Source: Botryosphaeria dothidea (Eukaryota; Ascomycota; Dothideomycetes; Botryosphaeriales; Botryosphaeriaceae). From it: 64,000 nucleotides of DNA. Positions 33,442 through 44,652 of the stretch are shown here, one piece after another. The stretch is from positions 558,001 to 622,000 of the forward strand of contig WWBZ02000011.1 in assembly GCA_011503125.2 (NCBI GenBank), in the 5' to 3' direction. Below the pieces are notes generated by a model. The model did not search any database, was not told where the DNA came from, and saw nothing but the letters and a program-made list of their open reading frames with translations. A program made the position numbers and the translations under genes. Position 1 is the first letter of the stretch; the number at the start of each line of letters is the position of its first letter.

Positions 33442-34994
33442 ATGTCGTCGGAAGCCAGCAGCCCGCTTCAAGAGCTGAGCCCGATCAGCAGTCGATCTCG
33501 TAAGTAGCATCGCAGGCTGGAGGAGCACATCGAAGCGCGCGCGCAACAGCAGTAGCCGACCAGACGACACTGACCAGACGCAGGCCGCCGCAGCTCGACA
33601 GTCCTCAACCCGCGATTCTACGTCGACAACACGATATGGCAGCAAGCTCCCGTGCTCATGGGCACGACCAAGTTCGAGGCGCTGCCCGATGCGCGCAACA
33701 TCATGGTGACTGGAGGGGCGGGCTTCATGTGCGTCGCAACACCACAGCACTGTGGAACGGTGGTTGTGAGAGGGCTTGCTAACTGACAGCGACGCAGCGC
33801 GTGCTGGTTCGTCCGCCATCTCACGTTGACGTACCCCGACAAGTACCGCATCTATTCGTTCGACAAGCTTGACTACTGCGCATCGCTCAACAACACCCGC
33901 ATCCTTGACTCGGCGCCCAACTTTACCTTCGTCCAGGGCGACATCACCTCCCCGGCCGACGTGCGGCGCTGTCTCCGCACCCACGACATAGACACCATCG
34001 TCCACTTCGCCGCGCAGTCGCACGTCGACCTGAGCTTCGGGAACTCGTACCAGTTCACCAACACCAATGTATACGGCACACACGTCCTACTTGAGAGCGC
34101 AAAGGCACATGGGGTCAAGAAGTTCATACACATTTCCACGGACGAGGTGTACGGGGAGGTGGAGGAGAATGGCGACGACCTGGGAGAAACCAGCCTGCTG
34201 GCACCCACAAACCCATACTCGGCGAGCAAGGCGGCGGCAGAGATGATGGTGAACGCGTACTGGAAGAGCTTCAAGCTGCCAGTCATTATCGTGCGCGCGA
34301 ACAACGTGTACGGGCCGCACCAGTTCCCAGAAAGTAAGAATAGCAGCAACTTTTATTCCATACTCCACTCCGCACAGATCAGGTCGGGGAAGCGATGCTG
34401 ATCAGTCACGCCACAGAGATCATTCCTAAGTTTGCGATGCTGCTGCACCGCGGGCGCAAGTTGCTCCTGCACGGCGACGGCACCCCCACGAGGCGATACC
34501 TTTACGCAGGCGACATCACAGATGCGTTGGACACAATATTCCACAAGGGCGCGGTCGGTCAGATATACAATATTGCGTCGAAGGACGAGATATCGAACAA
34601 GGAGCTCTGTCGCAGACTATTGAGGCTGTACGGACTTCCGCACAATACGCCGGAGGAATTCAAGCGGTGGGTAATGCATACAGAAGACAGGCCGTTCAAC
34701 GACCACCGATACGCGACAGACGGGTCGAAACTGGCACGGCTCGGATGGCGGCAGCAAACGAGCTTCGAGGAAGGGCTGCGCATTACGGTCGACTGGTACC
34801 GGCGTTTCGGCGAGGTATGGTGGGGAGACATCAGCCGCATCCTGACACCCTTTCCCGTGGTCGAGGGCAACGAGATCTTCACGCAAGAGGAGCATGACGC
34901 ACTAGACGAGGGGACGCAGACGGAGGAAGACGAGGAGTACGTGTGGAACGATAGAGCGTTATATCATCTACAGGCGTCAGGAGGAACGGTGTGA
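33442..34994 (+). CDS. NDP-glucose 4,6-dehydratase (UDP-glucose 4,6-dehydratase type, RmlB family)
   Basis: Exons 33442-33499, 33584-33728, 33798-34333 and 34417-34994 give 438 aa. The protein is an extended short-chain dehydrogenase that converts NDP-glucose to NDP-4-keto-6-deoxyglucose, the first step to NDP-rhamnose. The NAD-binding loop is GGAGFI at 62-67. The RmlB signature triad is TDE at 181-183, and the catalytic YSASK has Tyr207 and Lys211. HFAAQSHVDLS and NVYGPHQFPEK are further family hallmarks. The first about 55 residues and an acidic C-terminal tail are additions to the bacterial core. In Botrytis and Magnaporthe a homologue makes UDP-4-keto-6-deoxyglucose; which nucleotide sugar is used here cannot be read from sequence. 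The epimerase/reductase partner is not in this window. Confidence 0.88.
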
Positions 34995-35655
34995 CGAGGC
35001 TCGTTCAGCACAGCATCATGTCCAGAGATTAGCGTGCACAAGAGCGCGCAGCATTTTTGGCTAAGAAGCAGTCGTTTAGATTGATAAGATACCAATACAC
35101 AAGAGGCTCTTTTCGAGCATTCCTTATCATGATTGCGGTGGTGGACATTGTGGAGCATCGGACCCTTCATTCAGGCGCCAAGGCCGCCGTCGGTGGCGGC
35201 AGCGGAGGCGGAGCGCCAGGCGGGACTGCGACCCAGCGAACCGCCCGCCAAACGACAGCGCCGCCTGGGATCCCCCCGGCCCCGTATCTCGCAGCCCAAA
35301 GTGAGACGTGCACCGCCTCAGACTGACATACGCAGCCTGTCCAGCCAGCCCCCCTTCTCACCCGGGCAACCTTTCCTTTTACCTTTAACCACACAACCAC
35401 CCTTCTGCTTGCCTTGTTCCAAGCAATTGCGCAGCACCACCCCCGACGCGAGAGCCCCGAGGTCCCTTCGCAATCAAAAACGAACCCTTGATTCGGAAAC
35501 TCCCTTTAGGCTTAACCTCCCCTATTAAAACATACGAGCCGCCGCCGAACGAACGAACAACCCCTCCCTCCAACGAAACAGCCTGTACAAGCTCCCCCCT
35601 CCCTCCCTGCACACGAACTCGAAAACATACAAAAGGGAGTGCCACCAAAAAAACA
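34995..35655. promoter_or_regulatory. Dehydratase 3' flank and SEC9 promoter/leader
   Basis: 661 nt. The last about 150 nt before the SEC9 ATG are C/A-rich with CCCTCC runs and end AAAAAAACA before ATG, a favourable start context. No other feature seen. Confidence 0.5.
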
Positions 35656-37102
35656 ATGGGCCTCTTCAGCAAGAAAGACAAGTCGGGCTCCTCCGACGCC
35701 GCCAGCGACGCCGACCGCAACGCCCTCTTCGGCAGCAAGAAGGGCTCGCCCGCCCCCTCCAACAGCAACCCCTACGCCCAGCCCGCCGCGCCCCCTCCCT
35801 ACTCCGGCGGCGGCCTGAGCGACCGCGTCCGCGCCGAGAAGTCGCCCGTCCCGCCCGGCGGCTACGGCAACGCGGGCAGCAGCTACGGCGGCGGCGGCGC
35901 GTACGGCCAGGACAGATTCGGTGGTGCGAGCGGCGGCGCCGGCGGCGGTACCGCGAGCAGGTACGGTGCTGGGGGTTATGGCGGTATGGGCGACTCCGAT
36001 GCTGGCAGGCAGGAGCTGTTTGGCAATGCGGCGCAGCGCGCGCAGCAGCAGCCGGCTGGCCCGCCGTCGGGCGCGGGTGGGACGATGGGAGGCGGCAGCA
36101 GCGCGGCCGGTGGCGGGTATGGATCGTATGCGGATAGGCAGTTGACGCAGGAGGAAGAAGAGGAGGAGGATGTGCAGGCCGCGAAGCAGCAGATCAAGTT
36201 TAGTAAGTTTCTCGATGTAGGTGGTGTTGTGTGGGGAATTGAGGGCTAATAGCTTTGCAGTGAAGCAGCAGGATGTCTCGTCGACGAGGAACGCGCTCCG
36301 TTTGGCGGCTCAGGCTGAGGAGACTGGTCGGGACACTTTGAACAGGTTGGGCGCGCAGGGAGAGAGTGAGTGCTTTGCTATACTTGGAGTCCTGCTTTTC
36401 AGGGCATGGAACTGACGCTGTTGGCACACAGGAATCCACAACACGGAGAGGAACCTCGACCTGGCGGAGAACCAGAACAGGCTTGCGGAGGAGAAGGCGC
36501 GCGAGCTCAAGACCTTGAACAAGTCTATGTTCGCGTAAGTTGCTCAGACGCTTCGGCACACCACGGTGAATGGGTTCAATCGCTAATGTGAATATGGTAC
36601 AGCATGCACGTCTCCAACCCCTTCACCGCGTCCAAGCGCCGCGAGGCCCGCGACCAGGCCATCATGGACACGCACCGCAAAGAGAAGCAGCAGCGCGAGG
36701 ACACGCGCGCGGCGGCGTTCGAGTCGCAGCAGCGCCAGCAGCAGACGCAGCGCACCATGGGCCGCGGCGGGCCCGGCGGCAACAAGGCCGCCAACTTGGC
36801 CGAGCGCTCCAAGTACCAGTTCGAGGCCGACTCGGACGACGACGAGATGGAGAACGAGATCGACGCCAACCTCGACGCCCTGCACGGCGCCGCCGGCCGT
36901 CTCAAGGGCCTGGCCGGCGCCATGGGTAAGGAGGTCGACGAGCAGAACAGGCACATCTCTAGGATCACGGATAAGGTGAGTCTCCTTCCTCCATGTCCAA
37001 TGTCTCGATTTTTGGAAAGCTTTGCTAACATGATTGTTCTAGACCGACCGTGTCGACGACCAGATCGCCATGAACCGCGCCCGCCTGGACCGCATCAAAT
37101 AA
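35656..37102 (+). CDS. SEC9: SNAP-25-like t-SNARE Sec9
   Basis: Five exons: 35656-36202, 36261-36365, 36432-36534, 36603-36975 and 37043-37102, giving 395 aa. Sec9 supplies the Qb and Qc helices that pair with Sso and Snc SNAREs for fusion of secretory vesicles with the plasma membrane. The N-terminal about 180 residues are disordered, rich in Gly, Tyr, Ser and Pro, with an NPY-type motif (NPYAQP). The Qb helix runs from MKQQDVSSTRNALRLAAQAE through RIHNTERNLDLAENQ. The Qc helix is at the end: EVDEQNRHISRITDKTDRVDDQIAMNRARLDRI. There is no membrane anchor or Cys palmitoylation cluster, as in yeast Sec9. Introns interrupt both SNARE helices. A SEC10 exocyst gene lies about 1 kb downstream in convergent orientation. 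Confidence 0.93.
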
Positions 37103-38175
37103 AGGGATCGCGAGATCGAAAAGACATTCAGAGTCTTTTTCTTGCATCTTTGTAAATAGCATACCCGCAAATCCTTTCTTGCAGTGAACCTCAGAGAAAA
37201 AGACGGTTTGACGAAAACCATGACGCGGGTAACTCGCACTGGCGGGAAAAAGTGGAGGATACATCTCTCCTTATACGGCAGTTGGAAGGCGTTGAACGGA
37301 TCATATCATTTTTCATTTTATAACGGCATGACTTTTATCTGCTTGATGCGATGCATGCATACCGTTTCTATGGGCCCTTCTTGGTTCGTGTGGTAGAGGA
37401 GAAATGAATTTCAAAGAGGTGACTTTTGCCTCTTTCTACTCAATCTGTCTGGCTACCTGAGTTTTACTCGCTCGGTCAAGAGTGTTCTAGTCGGCACGGT
37501 CTAGTCCCCACGTAGGTGGTTGACCTGTTGCGACTGCGTGCGTTGGCGGTTGCCTGGCTATCAAAGAGATGGACTAAGACAGCTTCAAACAAGGTGTCAG
37601 CTTGGTGGATGAGACAGCAATGGTGGCGGTGCAGTGACGTATCCAATCCCAAAAGGGTATGATGTCGAAGGCGGTTGTGAAGTCCTGGGTAGTCTGAATG
37701 CTGGCGCCTGCGGGCAGGTGTGCGGACTCCATACAGAGTAGTGTCAAACTTTCAGCTCACGGCAGTAACAGACACGAACGATGCTAAAGCTTGACCGGGT
37801 ATACACTTTCAGAACATCCAGTCGATATGCAGACAAAACGCAAATCCGAAAATACGACTGACCACACAAACGAAAGGAGTTATACATAGTGGATATAGAA
37901 CGACAAGTTGATATCATACGCATCGAAGGGAATCAACAGGTAAATAAACAACAGAAAAACATAAAAAACATGGAGGCGTCCAAGCTTTGTTCAGCAATCC
38001 CCAAAACGCCTCTTTTTCCCACTCACACATGATTCCCATCCCACGAAAATGCATATATGCTTGTTGCGAGAAGGGAAAGACAAGGACGAGACGAAAACGG
38101 TCCCAACGCCACTCCCATGCCCAACGGGAATTATATCCACTCAACCACAACTCCATCTTTGCAAATTAACACACC
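37103..38175. other. Convergent intergenic region SEC9 / SEC10
   Basis: 1.07 kb between two stop codons on opposite strands. It should hold both 3' UTRs; no further feature recognised. Confidence 0.55.
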
Positions 38176-41027
38176 CTACAATCCCGCCAACACGGTCTGC
38201 ACGCCCACAGTTCCCGCATCCTCTCTGTTGCGCACGAAGCCCCTGAGCGCTTCCCTCTCCGCCCCGTTGACACCCCTGAGCCTCTCCCGCAAAGCCTCTG
38301 GGCCGATGACGAACAAGTTCGCCACCTCGACCAGCACGTCCATGCCACCCTTCTCGAAGCCGCCAGGAGTACCATTCGCGGAGCGCTTGTTGGCATCCTG
38401 GGATCCGCGCTTGCCGGTAGGGTCGGCGCTGGAGCTGCCGGAGGTGGGCCATCCGCGGACGAGCTCAGCGTACTTGGTTGCGTCCTTGGATACGACGAGG
38501 CCGCCGGTGAGCGAAACAGTGAAGCGACGGAAATGGTCGAGCAGTTGGCTGCGCAGGCCGACGGCGAGTTCGCTCAAGAAGAGGCCGAGCGCCGGTTGGC
38601 TAAGCGTGGCGGTGGCTTGGGTGGCGGCTTTGTCCAGGAAGCGCGTCACTGCCAGGCACGTCGGGGTCTCGGCGCCTAGAGAGACGAGATCGTCATCGCG
38701 TGGTCGGAAGTCTTGCTTCTTTTGGCCTTGCAGGAGTTTTGTTGTCCAGGAAAGGGCGACGTCGATAGTCTTTTGGAGGATGTTACTGATTTTAGTCTCG
38801 AGGTTGGAAATCGTGGCGTTGGTAGTCTTCTCGATCTCGCGACGGGTGATGAGAGAGGGAGATGCGAGGGGGAGGAGAACGGTATTGATAGACATCTGGA
38901 GGAGGTGCAGAATGCCTATTGCTGTACGAAGAGAGTATAGATATGAGATGTCCGGAGGGTTGTTCTTTATGTTCTCCTGAGAAGTTGCCAGTTCGGTGGC
39001 GCTGATATTCTGTCAGTAAACGAAGATATAATCGTGTACAGATATCAACTTACGCGTCCAATGCTGTTTCCAGGTAAATCTCGCCGACGTGTGATAGGAG
39101 AAGCCCAAGCATGGCCTGGACATCCTTAGGCGTTTCGTTGCCTCCACTCAACTCGAGACCACGACCAACACCTTCGGCCAACCACTTAAGCATACGCTTT
39201 GCTACAGGCAGACTGAGTTGGCCATCCTCTTCTGAGACTTCGATTTCCTTATCGCTGTCTGCTTCTTTGATACCAGCAAGCCGAAGCATCATACTCCTCT
39301 GTGAGCTTGAAATGTCTGCGGACCGCAGTCTTTCCATGTAGGCATCTTTCGCCGAGGCGAAAAGCTCGCGACCTCTCTGGCTGAGAGAGCCAAGGTAAGA
39401 GGTCGGAATCTTGCGCCTCTTGGATTGGTAAACTGTAAACTTGAAAAGAAGTGAAGAGTACAGCTCTTCTAGGTTCTTCTTTTCCCTCTCGATGTAAGAA
39501 GAACCAAGGAGATATGGAATAAAAAGATCCTCGAGTTGCTGGTCCAGCATTGCGGCGACTTGCGTAGTGACGGGTTCGGGATGCTCAGTCAAGCCGTGAG
39601 ATTTCAAATCATCCACGAGAGATCCAATATAGCTCCTTGCCGCTTGCAAAGAACGAAGAAATGCTAGAGAGGAAATGGAATTCGCTTTTTCAAGCACCAT
39701 TTCCAGCCGGGCTTGGATCTACACGGCAGGTTAGTATCATTGATCAGCCAAATGAAAAAAAAAGGACGCAAGACGTACGGATTGCTGGAAGACACGCTGC
39801 AAAAATCGAATAAGAACCTCGTCAGAGTATGGGAATGCTTTCTTGATAATGAAAGATTCCTCTTGGACGACAAGTCTGACTTCGTCGACCAATGACTGGA
39901 GACTTGGGTCCACGCCTGGAGGTTCAGCGTCCGGATCCGCAAGACGATCCCAACTGCACGTATGTCAGCATATACACGTAGCTTATCGTGTGAGAATTGG
40001 GAAGTACGTTTCACTATCGCCAGCAACCTCTTCGGTAACGAGCTGGCTTCGGTCGATAAAGAACTGATGTTGGTTGACGAACAACCCCATCACACTTGCA
40101 CCATCGTTGAAATCACGCAGCGCTGCAGCACATTCCTAAAAGGACATTCAGCACAGGCTTTAGCCAACACGATTGGGACATTCTCACCCTCATGCCATCG
40201 AAGTTCTGCCTCCGATAGAAGTCGTCGAACTGCTTCAGCAAGTCCTTCTCCAACATCTCCAGGAATTTCTCAATTATTTCCCTGGTATTGTGCTTCTTTG
40301 GCGGTGCACCATTTTGCCCATTTGCATCCACGCCGTTGGTTCTGTGTCCGTTTATTTGCGAGTTTTCAGGATCCAGCCTGTGACTGAGACGAAGAAGTTG
40401 CCTGGCAATGTGTGCGCAGCGAACTTTTCCATCTCCACCTCCAAGCCGCCTCACGTCTTCCAGTGAGGACAGATCCCCGCGCTCACTGACCTCCATCCAG
40501 CATTGAATGAGGAACTTTGCGTCCTGCGCACGTTGTCTCTGGCGGTCAAGTTCCTCCAGTCGCTCTCCGATCCTGACTGCAACGTTACCACCGGTTTCAC
40601 CGTCCACTCCATCACTAACACTGCCATTGAGGGAATTATCCAGCCTGTTGAACTGCTCGATTGCATCCTCGAGCTTCCTCCCTAGCGACTCAGTCTTCTG
40701 GCCGTGCTGGGCCTCGGCGCGTCGCACGGAGCCGGAGAGCTCATTTTCCTGAAGCTCTAAATCTTCAGACAGTGTTCCCAGCCTGGCCAAAGCATGTTCG
40801 AAAGTGCGGATCAAAGGTTTCGGGTCAAAGGCCACCTGGCGGGTCGGGTTTCCGGAGCGACGGCTGGCGGGTACAGCAGCATCGGAAAGGGTCTCAATGA
40901 AGTCCTTGACGATAAAGTCCTGGCTCTTGAAGGTTTCGAGGGAGAACTCGGGACCGCGATAGGAGGTGGCTCGCGAGGTCCTGGTGGAGGCGGCGGCGGA
41001 CTTTGTGTCGGAGGCGGGGCCGACCAT
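38176..41027 (-). CDS. SEC10: Exocyst complex component Sec10
   Basis: Five exons: 41027-40188, 40135-40008, 39953-39779, 39718-39054 and 39001-38176, giving 877 aa. Introns are 52, 54, 60 and 52 nt. Sec10 is one of eight exocyst subunits that tether secretory vesicles to the plasma membrane. The family is recognised from the N-terminal FSLETFKSQDFIVKDFIE, the AFDPKPLIRTFEHAL coiled coil, and the helical-rod C-terminal region. Typical segments are GASVMGLFVNQHQFF and LLLSHVGEIYLETALDA. The start is the first ATG; the frame continues upstream for three codons only to a GTG. Its stop-to-start distance to the upstream ORF is 5 nt on the same strand, so the SEC10 5' UTR must lie inside that ORF. 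Confidence 0.95.
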
Positions 41028-41032
41028 GACGA

Positions 41033-41542
41033 TCACCAGTTGCTGACGAGTCGCTCGTAAGACAGGCCAGTGGAAGCACGACGGCGAGCCTCTCGGAGCT
41101 CTTCAATGGCTTGCTGCTCGCGGCGGTTGTACTGCTCTTCGGCCTGGCGAAAGTCCTCGTAGGAGCGGAAGGGGCGGTACGGGTGGTAGGGCACGCCGGG
41201 GGGAGGATCGTCGTGCAGGCCCTCTTCGTGCTCGGAGGGAGTGACGCAGCGGATGCTCTGGTAGCCCGGCGGGGTTTGGCGGGGCGGCGGCAGCGGGGTG
41301 TCAAAGCGATGGTGGTGCTTGTGGGCGAGGCGGGTCGGTGGTTGTGTGGCGGAGCCTGAGGCGGCAGCGGCAGCTTGAGCGGCGGCGGCAGAGCTCTGGT
41401 CAGTGCTCGAGTGGACGAAGACGGCGTGCAGCAGGTCCTTGAGGCGATGCACAAAGCGGACGAGGTCGTGGCGCGGGTGCAGCTCGCGCAGTTTCTGACG
41501 CAGGCGCTGCACCGACTGCTTTTTTCTGCGCTGGACGGGCAT
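41033..41542 (-). CDS. Uncharacterised ORF directly upstream of SEC10, 169 aa
   Basis: A continuous frame from the ATG at 41542 to TGA at 41035-41033, ending 5 nt before the SEC10 ATG. I do not recognise the family. The N terminus is basic (RRKKQSVQRLRQKLRELHPRH) and then LVRFVHRLKDLLHAVFVH, which looks like an amphipathic helix. An Ala-rich linker follows. The second half is Pro/His-rich with PYHPYRPFRSYEDFR and a charged helix (RREQQAIEELREARRRAST). Composition is protein-like. Possible readings are a separate short gene, the first cistron of a bicistronic mRNA with SEC10, or a long uORF. I see no splice that would fuse it to SEC10, whose own N terminus is complete. Confidence 0.5.
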   Translation of the reverse strand: MPVQRRKKQSVQRLRQKLRELHPRHDLVRFVHRLKDLLHAVFVHSSTDQSSAAAAQAAAAASGSATQPPTRLAHKHHHRFDTPLPPPRQTPPGYQSIRCVTPSEHEEGLHDDPPPGVPYHPYRPFRSYEDFRQAEEQYNRREQQAIEELREARRRASTGLSYERLVSNW

Positions 41543-41884
41543 GCGACGACCTGAGGAGAGAGAGACGCAGAGCTGGCGGCGGCGGCGATGGTCTGGACGG
41601 CCATCCTGGTCAGCCAAGTTAAGCTCGCGTGTTGAGCCACACAGGCCACATCACTGCACCCTCGCACCCTCGTAGGGCTGCTGCCGCTCTCCCGCGCCGA
41701 GCCTGCCCGTCCAGTCTGCGCCTGCCCAGTGACGACGCTCTCAACACTTTCGCCCGACCTCCAGTCCAGCTATATACAGGCCCTGGTTCCCGCCTGCTTC
41801 GATGCACTCGCACTGATCCGCCGCCCGCTCCGCCATCTCTCCACGCCGCGACATCTCCCGTCTCCTTCTCTGAAGCCTGCAGCT
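41543..41884. promoter_or_regulatory. Short divergent promoter region SEC10 unit / NUS1
   Basis: 342 nt between divergent ATGs, so both transcripts start within or next to it. It is C-rich on the plus strand, with no obvious TATA box. Confidence 0.5.
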
Positions 41885-43028
41885 ATGGTCGGTCTCCGCG
41901 AATCAGCTGCTCTCCGCAACGGCGCCCATCCCGACGGCCGCCCACTGGCTCCCCGTGAGCGCGAGGCTCTCCTCAAGCCTTACCTTCCCGCCAATTCCAC
42001 AAACCAGCGCAGCTCCGCCGACTCCGATGCCGCTCGCCGTCCCGCCCAGAAGCCGCAGCGCAAGAAGCCAATGCGCGATTTCCTTCGTCAGCAACTCTAC
42101 CTCTTCACCTACCTCACCATCCAAGCTTTATTTTCGCTCTATGTCCGCCTGCGCACTGCCTACCATGCTGTCTCCGACCGCATCTTCGGCCTCCTGTACT
42201 ACCACCATCGGTCACCCGAGCTCATCCAAAAGGACATCAAGGACCTGGACCGCCTACCCCAGCACCTGAGCATTATCCTGGACTTCAACGACGACGAGCA
42301 ACGCGGAGCAGGGCTTGAAGGTCTAGTGAATGACATCAGCGAGGTTGCCGCATGGTGTGCCAGCGCCGGAATCCCGGCCCTCAGTGTCTACGAGAAGACA
42401 GGTATGTACGCTACCGCGCGTTGGCGAAACGCATGCTAAACGTTTTCAACAGGAATCCTCAAGAACTACCTACCCGCCACACACCGCAAGATTTCTCAAA
42501 CGCTCGAATCCTACTTCGGTCCTACGAAAAAACCTACGCTCTCCCTCCGCGCACCGAACCAGCCGTCTTTCAGCCCTCCCGCAACACCTCCCGAGCTGGC
42601 CGCTGCCTCGCCTTCTGACACCAACAATCGCGCGCCTCTTTCGCACCTCACAATCCTTCTGCTAAGCGCCGAGGACGGACGTAGCACCTTGGTCGATTTG
42701 ACCAAAACCCTTGCCGAAATGTCGCAGCGGAACAAGATTACACCTTCAGACATTTCTATGGAGCTCATTGATGCCGAAATCACCGAAAGCGTTATGGGCG
42801 AGCCGGATTTGCTAATCTTATTTGGCCCGAGAGTCGCACTCAAGGGCTACCCCCCGTGGCAGGTCCGATTAACGGAGATCTTGTAAGTTGACTCTTCCAG
42901 AAATGCTTTATCCTTCGCCCGACTAACATCAACCTAGCCATTCTCCAGACACTTCGGGTGTTGGGTACCAGACTTTCCTTCGTGGCCTGCACAAGTTTGC
43001 GAAGGCCCAAATGCGTTTTGGCCGGTAA
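41885..43028 (+). CDS. NUS1: Dehydrodolichyl diphosphate synthase complex subunit NUS1
   Basis: Exons 41885-42401, 42453-42882 and 42938-43028 give 345 aa. Nus1 is the non-catalytic partner of the cis-prenyltransferase Rer2/Srt1; together they make dolichol diphosphate at the ER for N-glycosylation and GPI anchors. The N-terminal about 60 residues are followed by a hydrophobic segment (QLYLFTYLTIQALFSLYVRL). The degenerate prenyltransferase domain includes LPQHLSIILDF and ISEVAAWCASAGIPALSVYEKTG. The C terminus, FLRGLHKFAKAQMRFGR, carries the conserved RxG motif needed for complex activity, here Arg-Phe-Gly-Arg at the very end. The ATG at 41885 is the first in frame; the upstream extension lacks an ATG. 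Confidence 0.92.
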
Positions 43029-43864
43029 AGAAATGGACACGAAAGGTGATCGCATATCCCAGATTTTCTTAAGAACGAGAACAGAATGAGCGGACTGCAT
43101 TTTCGTCTTGAAAAGCATGTCGACGGCGTTGGCGTTGGGTCCTTTGCTCAAGCATCTCTTTAATGCAGCAGGTTTCTTTCCGCAGCGTTGTATCTTTGAG
43201 AAGATACCCTTGGATCCTCTTTATTGGAGCGGTTCACGTAGAGTAGAATATTTACTTCTATATCATTCTAGTCACGTAACTGATGCGACCACATATGCTT
43301 GCAGGTATTGGAGTGTGCATAGCCCTCGTGAAATACCCCTCTTCAGATAACACATTCCACCTGCTTGATACGAGGATCTCGGATCACTAGAGCTCACCGC
43401 CTCGCTCTTATCTACGCTGAAGCCTTGCCCTGATTCCGCCGATCATTGAATTATTTTGGTTCCTAAGCACTTGGGAAAGCTTCGTCAGCTATTCTCGACT
43501 CCAATGGTGCACAGACAGTTTTGACAAGATCCAGGCCATAGTCTGTTGCACGTTGCTCATTGTAGCCAATACAAGGGGTTTGAAAACATTCACCTTCTTC
43601 AATGAGCAGTTCCCCCTCTTAGATGGCTTTGCAGTGGTGGGTCGGAGGTGGTGGCTCGATAAGATATGATCTCTGTATCACCGAGATGGCGCCTTCCGAA
43701 AGCTTCCAGCAGATCCCCGCGCTCGCTGTCGTCATCGCGGGGTCTGGATCGTGCAATAGCTCCTCGACATAAATCCCATAGCAATCGCAATCCTCGCAAT
43801 TCTACTCTTTCTCCTCTCCCCACCCCCAATTCTCAAAGCAAAATTTCAAACTTCTGCATCAAAA
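43029..43864. other. Intergenic region NUS1 / DsbA-like gene
   Basis: 836 nt between two plus-strand genes; 3' flank and promoter. No coding or RNA feature recognised. Confidence 0.5.
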
Positions 43865-44652
43865 ATGGCATTGAACCCGAAATTCGCCGGCCAGAAGCTC
43901 GCCTCCGGCGTGAAGACAGTCCACACTCTCGAGCTTTGTAAATCTCCCATCTCAACTCATGTGCACTCATACTAATACAATTGTTCGCGCCAACAGACCT
44001 CGACTATGTCTGCCCGGTTTGTAGCCTTCTTATCGCCTTCCAAGCGAAACCGCTAACATCCGAACCTGCAGTTCTCCAAGAAACTGTTCACCACGCTCTA
44101 CGACCACGTCCTCCCGACCATCAAGACCAAGTACGACTCGAAGCTCCAGATCATCTTCCGCCAACAAATCCAGCCGTGGCACCCGTCCTCGACCCTCGTC
44201 CACGAAGCCGGCGCGGCCGTCCTGCGCCTTGCGCCCAACAAATTCTACGACTTCAGCAAGGCGCTATTCGAGAAGCAGGGCGACTTCTTCGACGTCAGCG
44301 TCGTCAATGAGACGCGCAACAACACCTATAAGCGCCTCGCCAAACTCGCCGGCGGCGTTGACCTCGATGAGAAGGAGGTCTACTCACTGCTGGAGATCTC
44401 GGACAAGCCAGGTCCAGATGGCGCCTTGAACACCGGCAACAAGGTGACGGATGACGTGAAGGTGTTCGTCAAGACGAACCGCCTCGTTGGCATCCACGTC
44501 ACTCCCACCGTCGTCTTCAATGTGAGTTTTGCTCCCCTGCTTATGTGTGTTCAGGTACTGATCTGTGTGGTTAGGGCGTCGTCGAGAACAGCATTTCCAG
44601 CAGCTTCACCAAGGAGCAGTGGGAGGAGTGGCTCGAGAAGAACATTGTCTGA
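43865..44652 (+). CDS. DsbA-like thioredoxin-fold protein
   Basis: Exons 43865-43937, 43997-44016, 44072-44521 and 44575-44652 give 206 aa. Residues about 20-35 read TLELYLDYVCPFSKKL, the strand and motif of the DsbA/FrnE-type thioredoxin fold with a single Cys (C30-P-F-S). A helical insert with FRQQIQPWHPSS and a return to the fold at VGIHVTPTVVFN, with the cis-Pro TP, complete the domain. It has no signal peptide, so it is probably cytosolic or mitochondrial. Fungal proteins of this group are annotated as thioredoxin-like oxidoreductases; substrates are unknown. Only one active-site Cys is present, which argues against classic disulfide exchange. Exon 2 is only 20 nt and its donor is GTTTGT, weaker than usual, but the join is forced by the motif. 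Confidence 0.85.

Noticed and set aside
41729..41884. N-terminal extension of NUS1
   Set aside because: The frame is open upstream but begins at a GTG; the first ATG is at 41885 and directly precedes conserved sequence.
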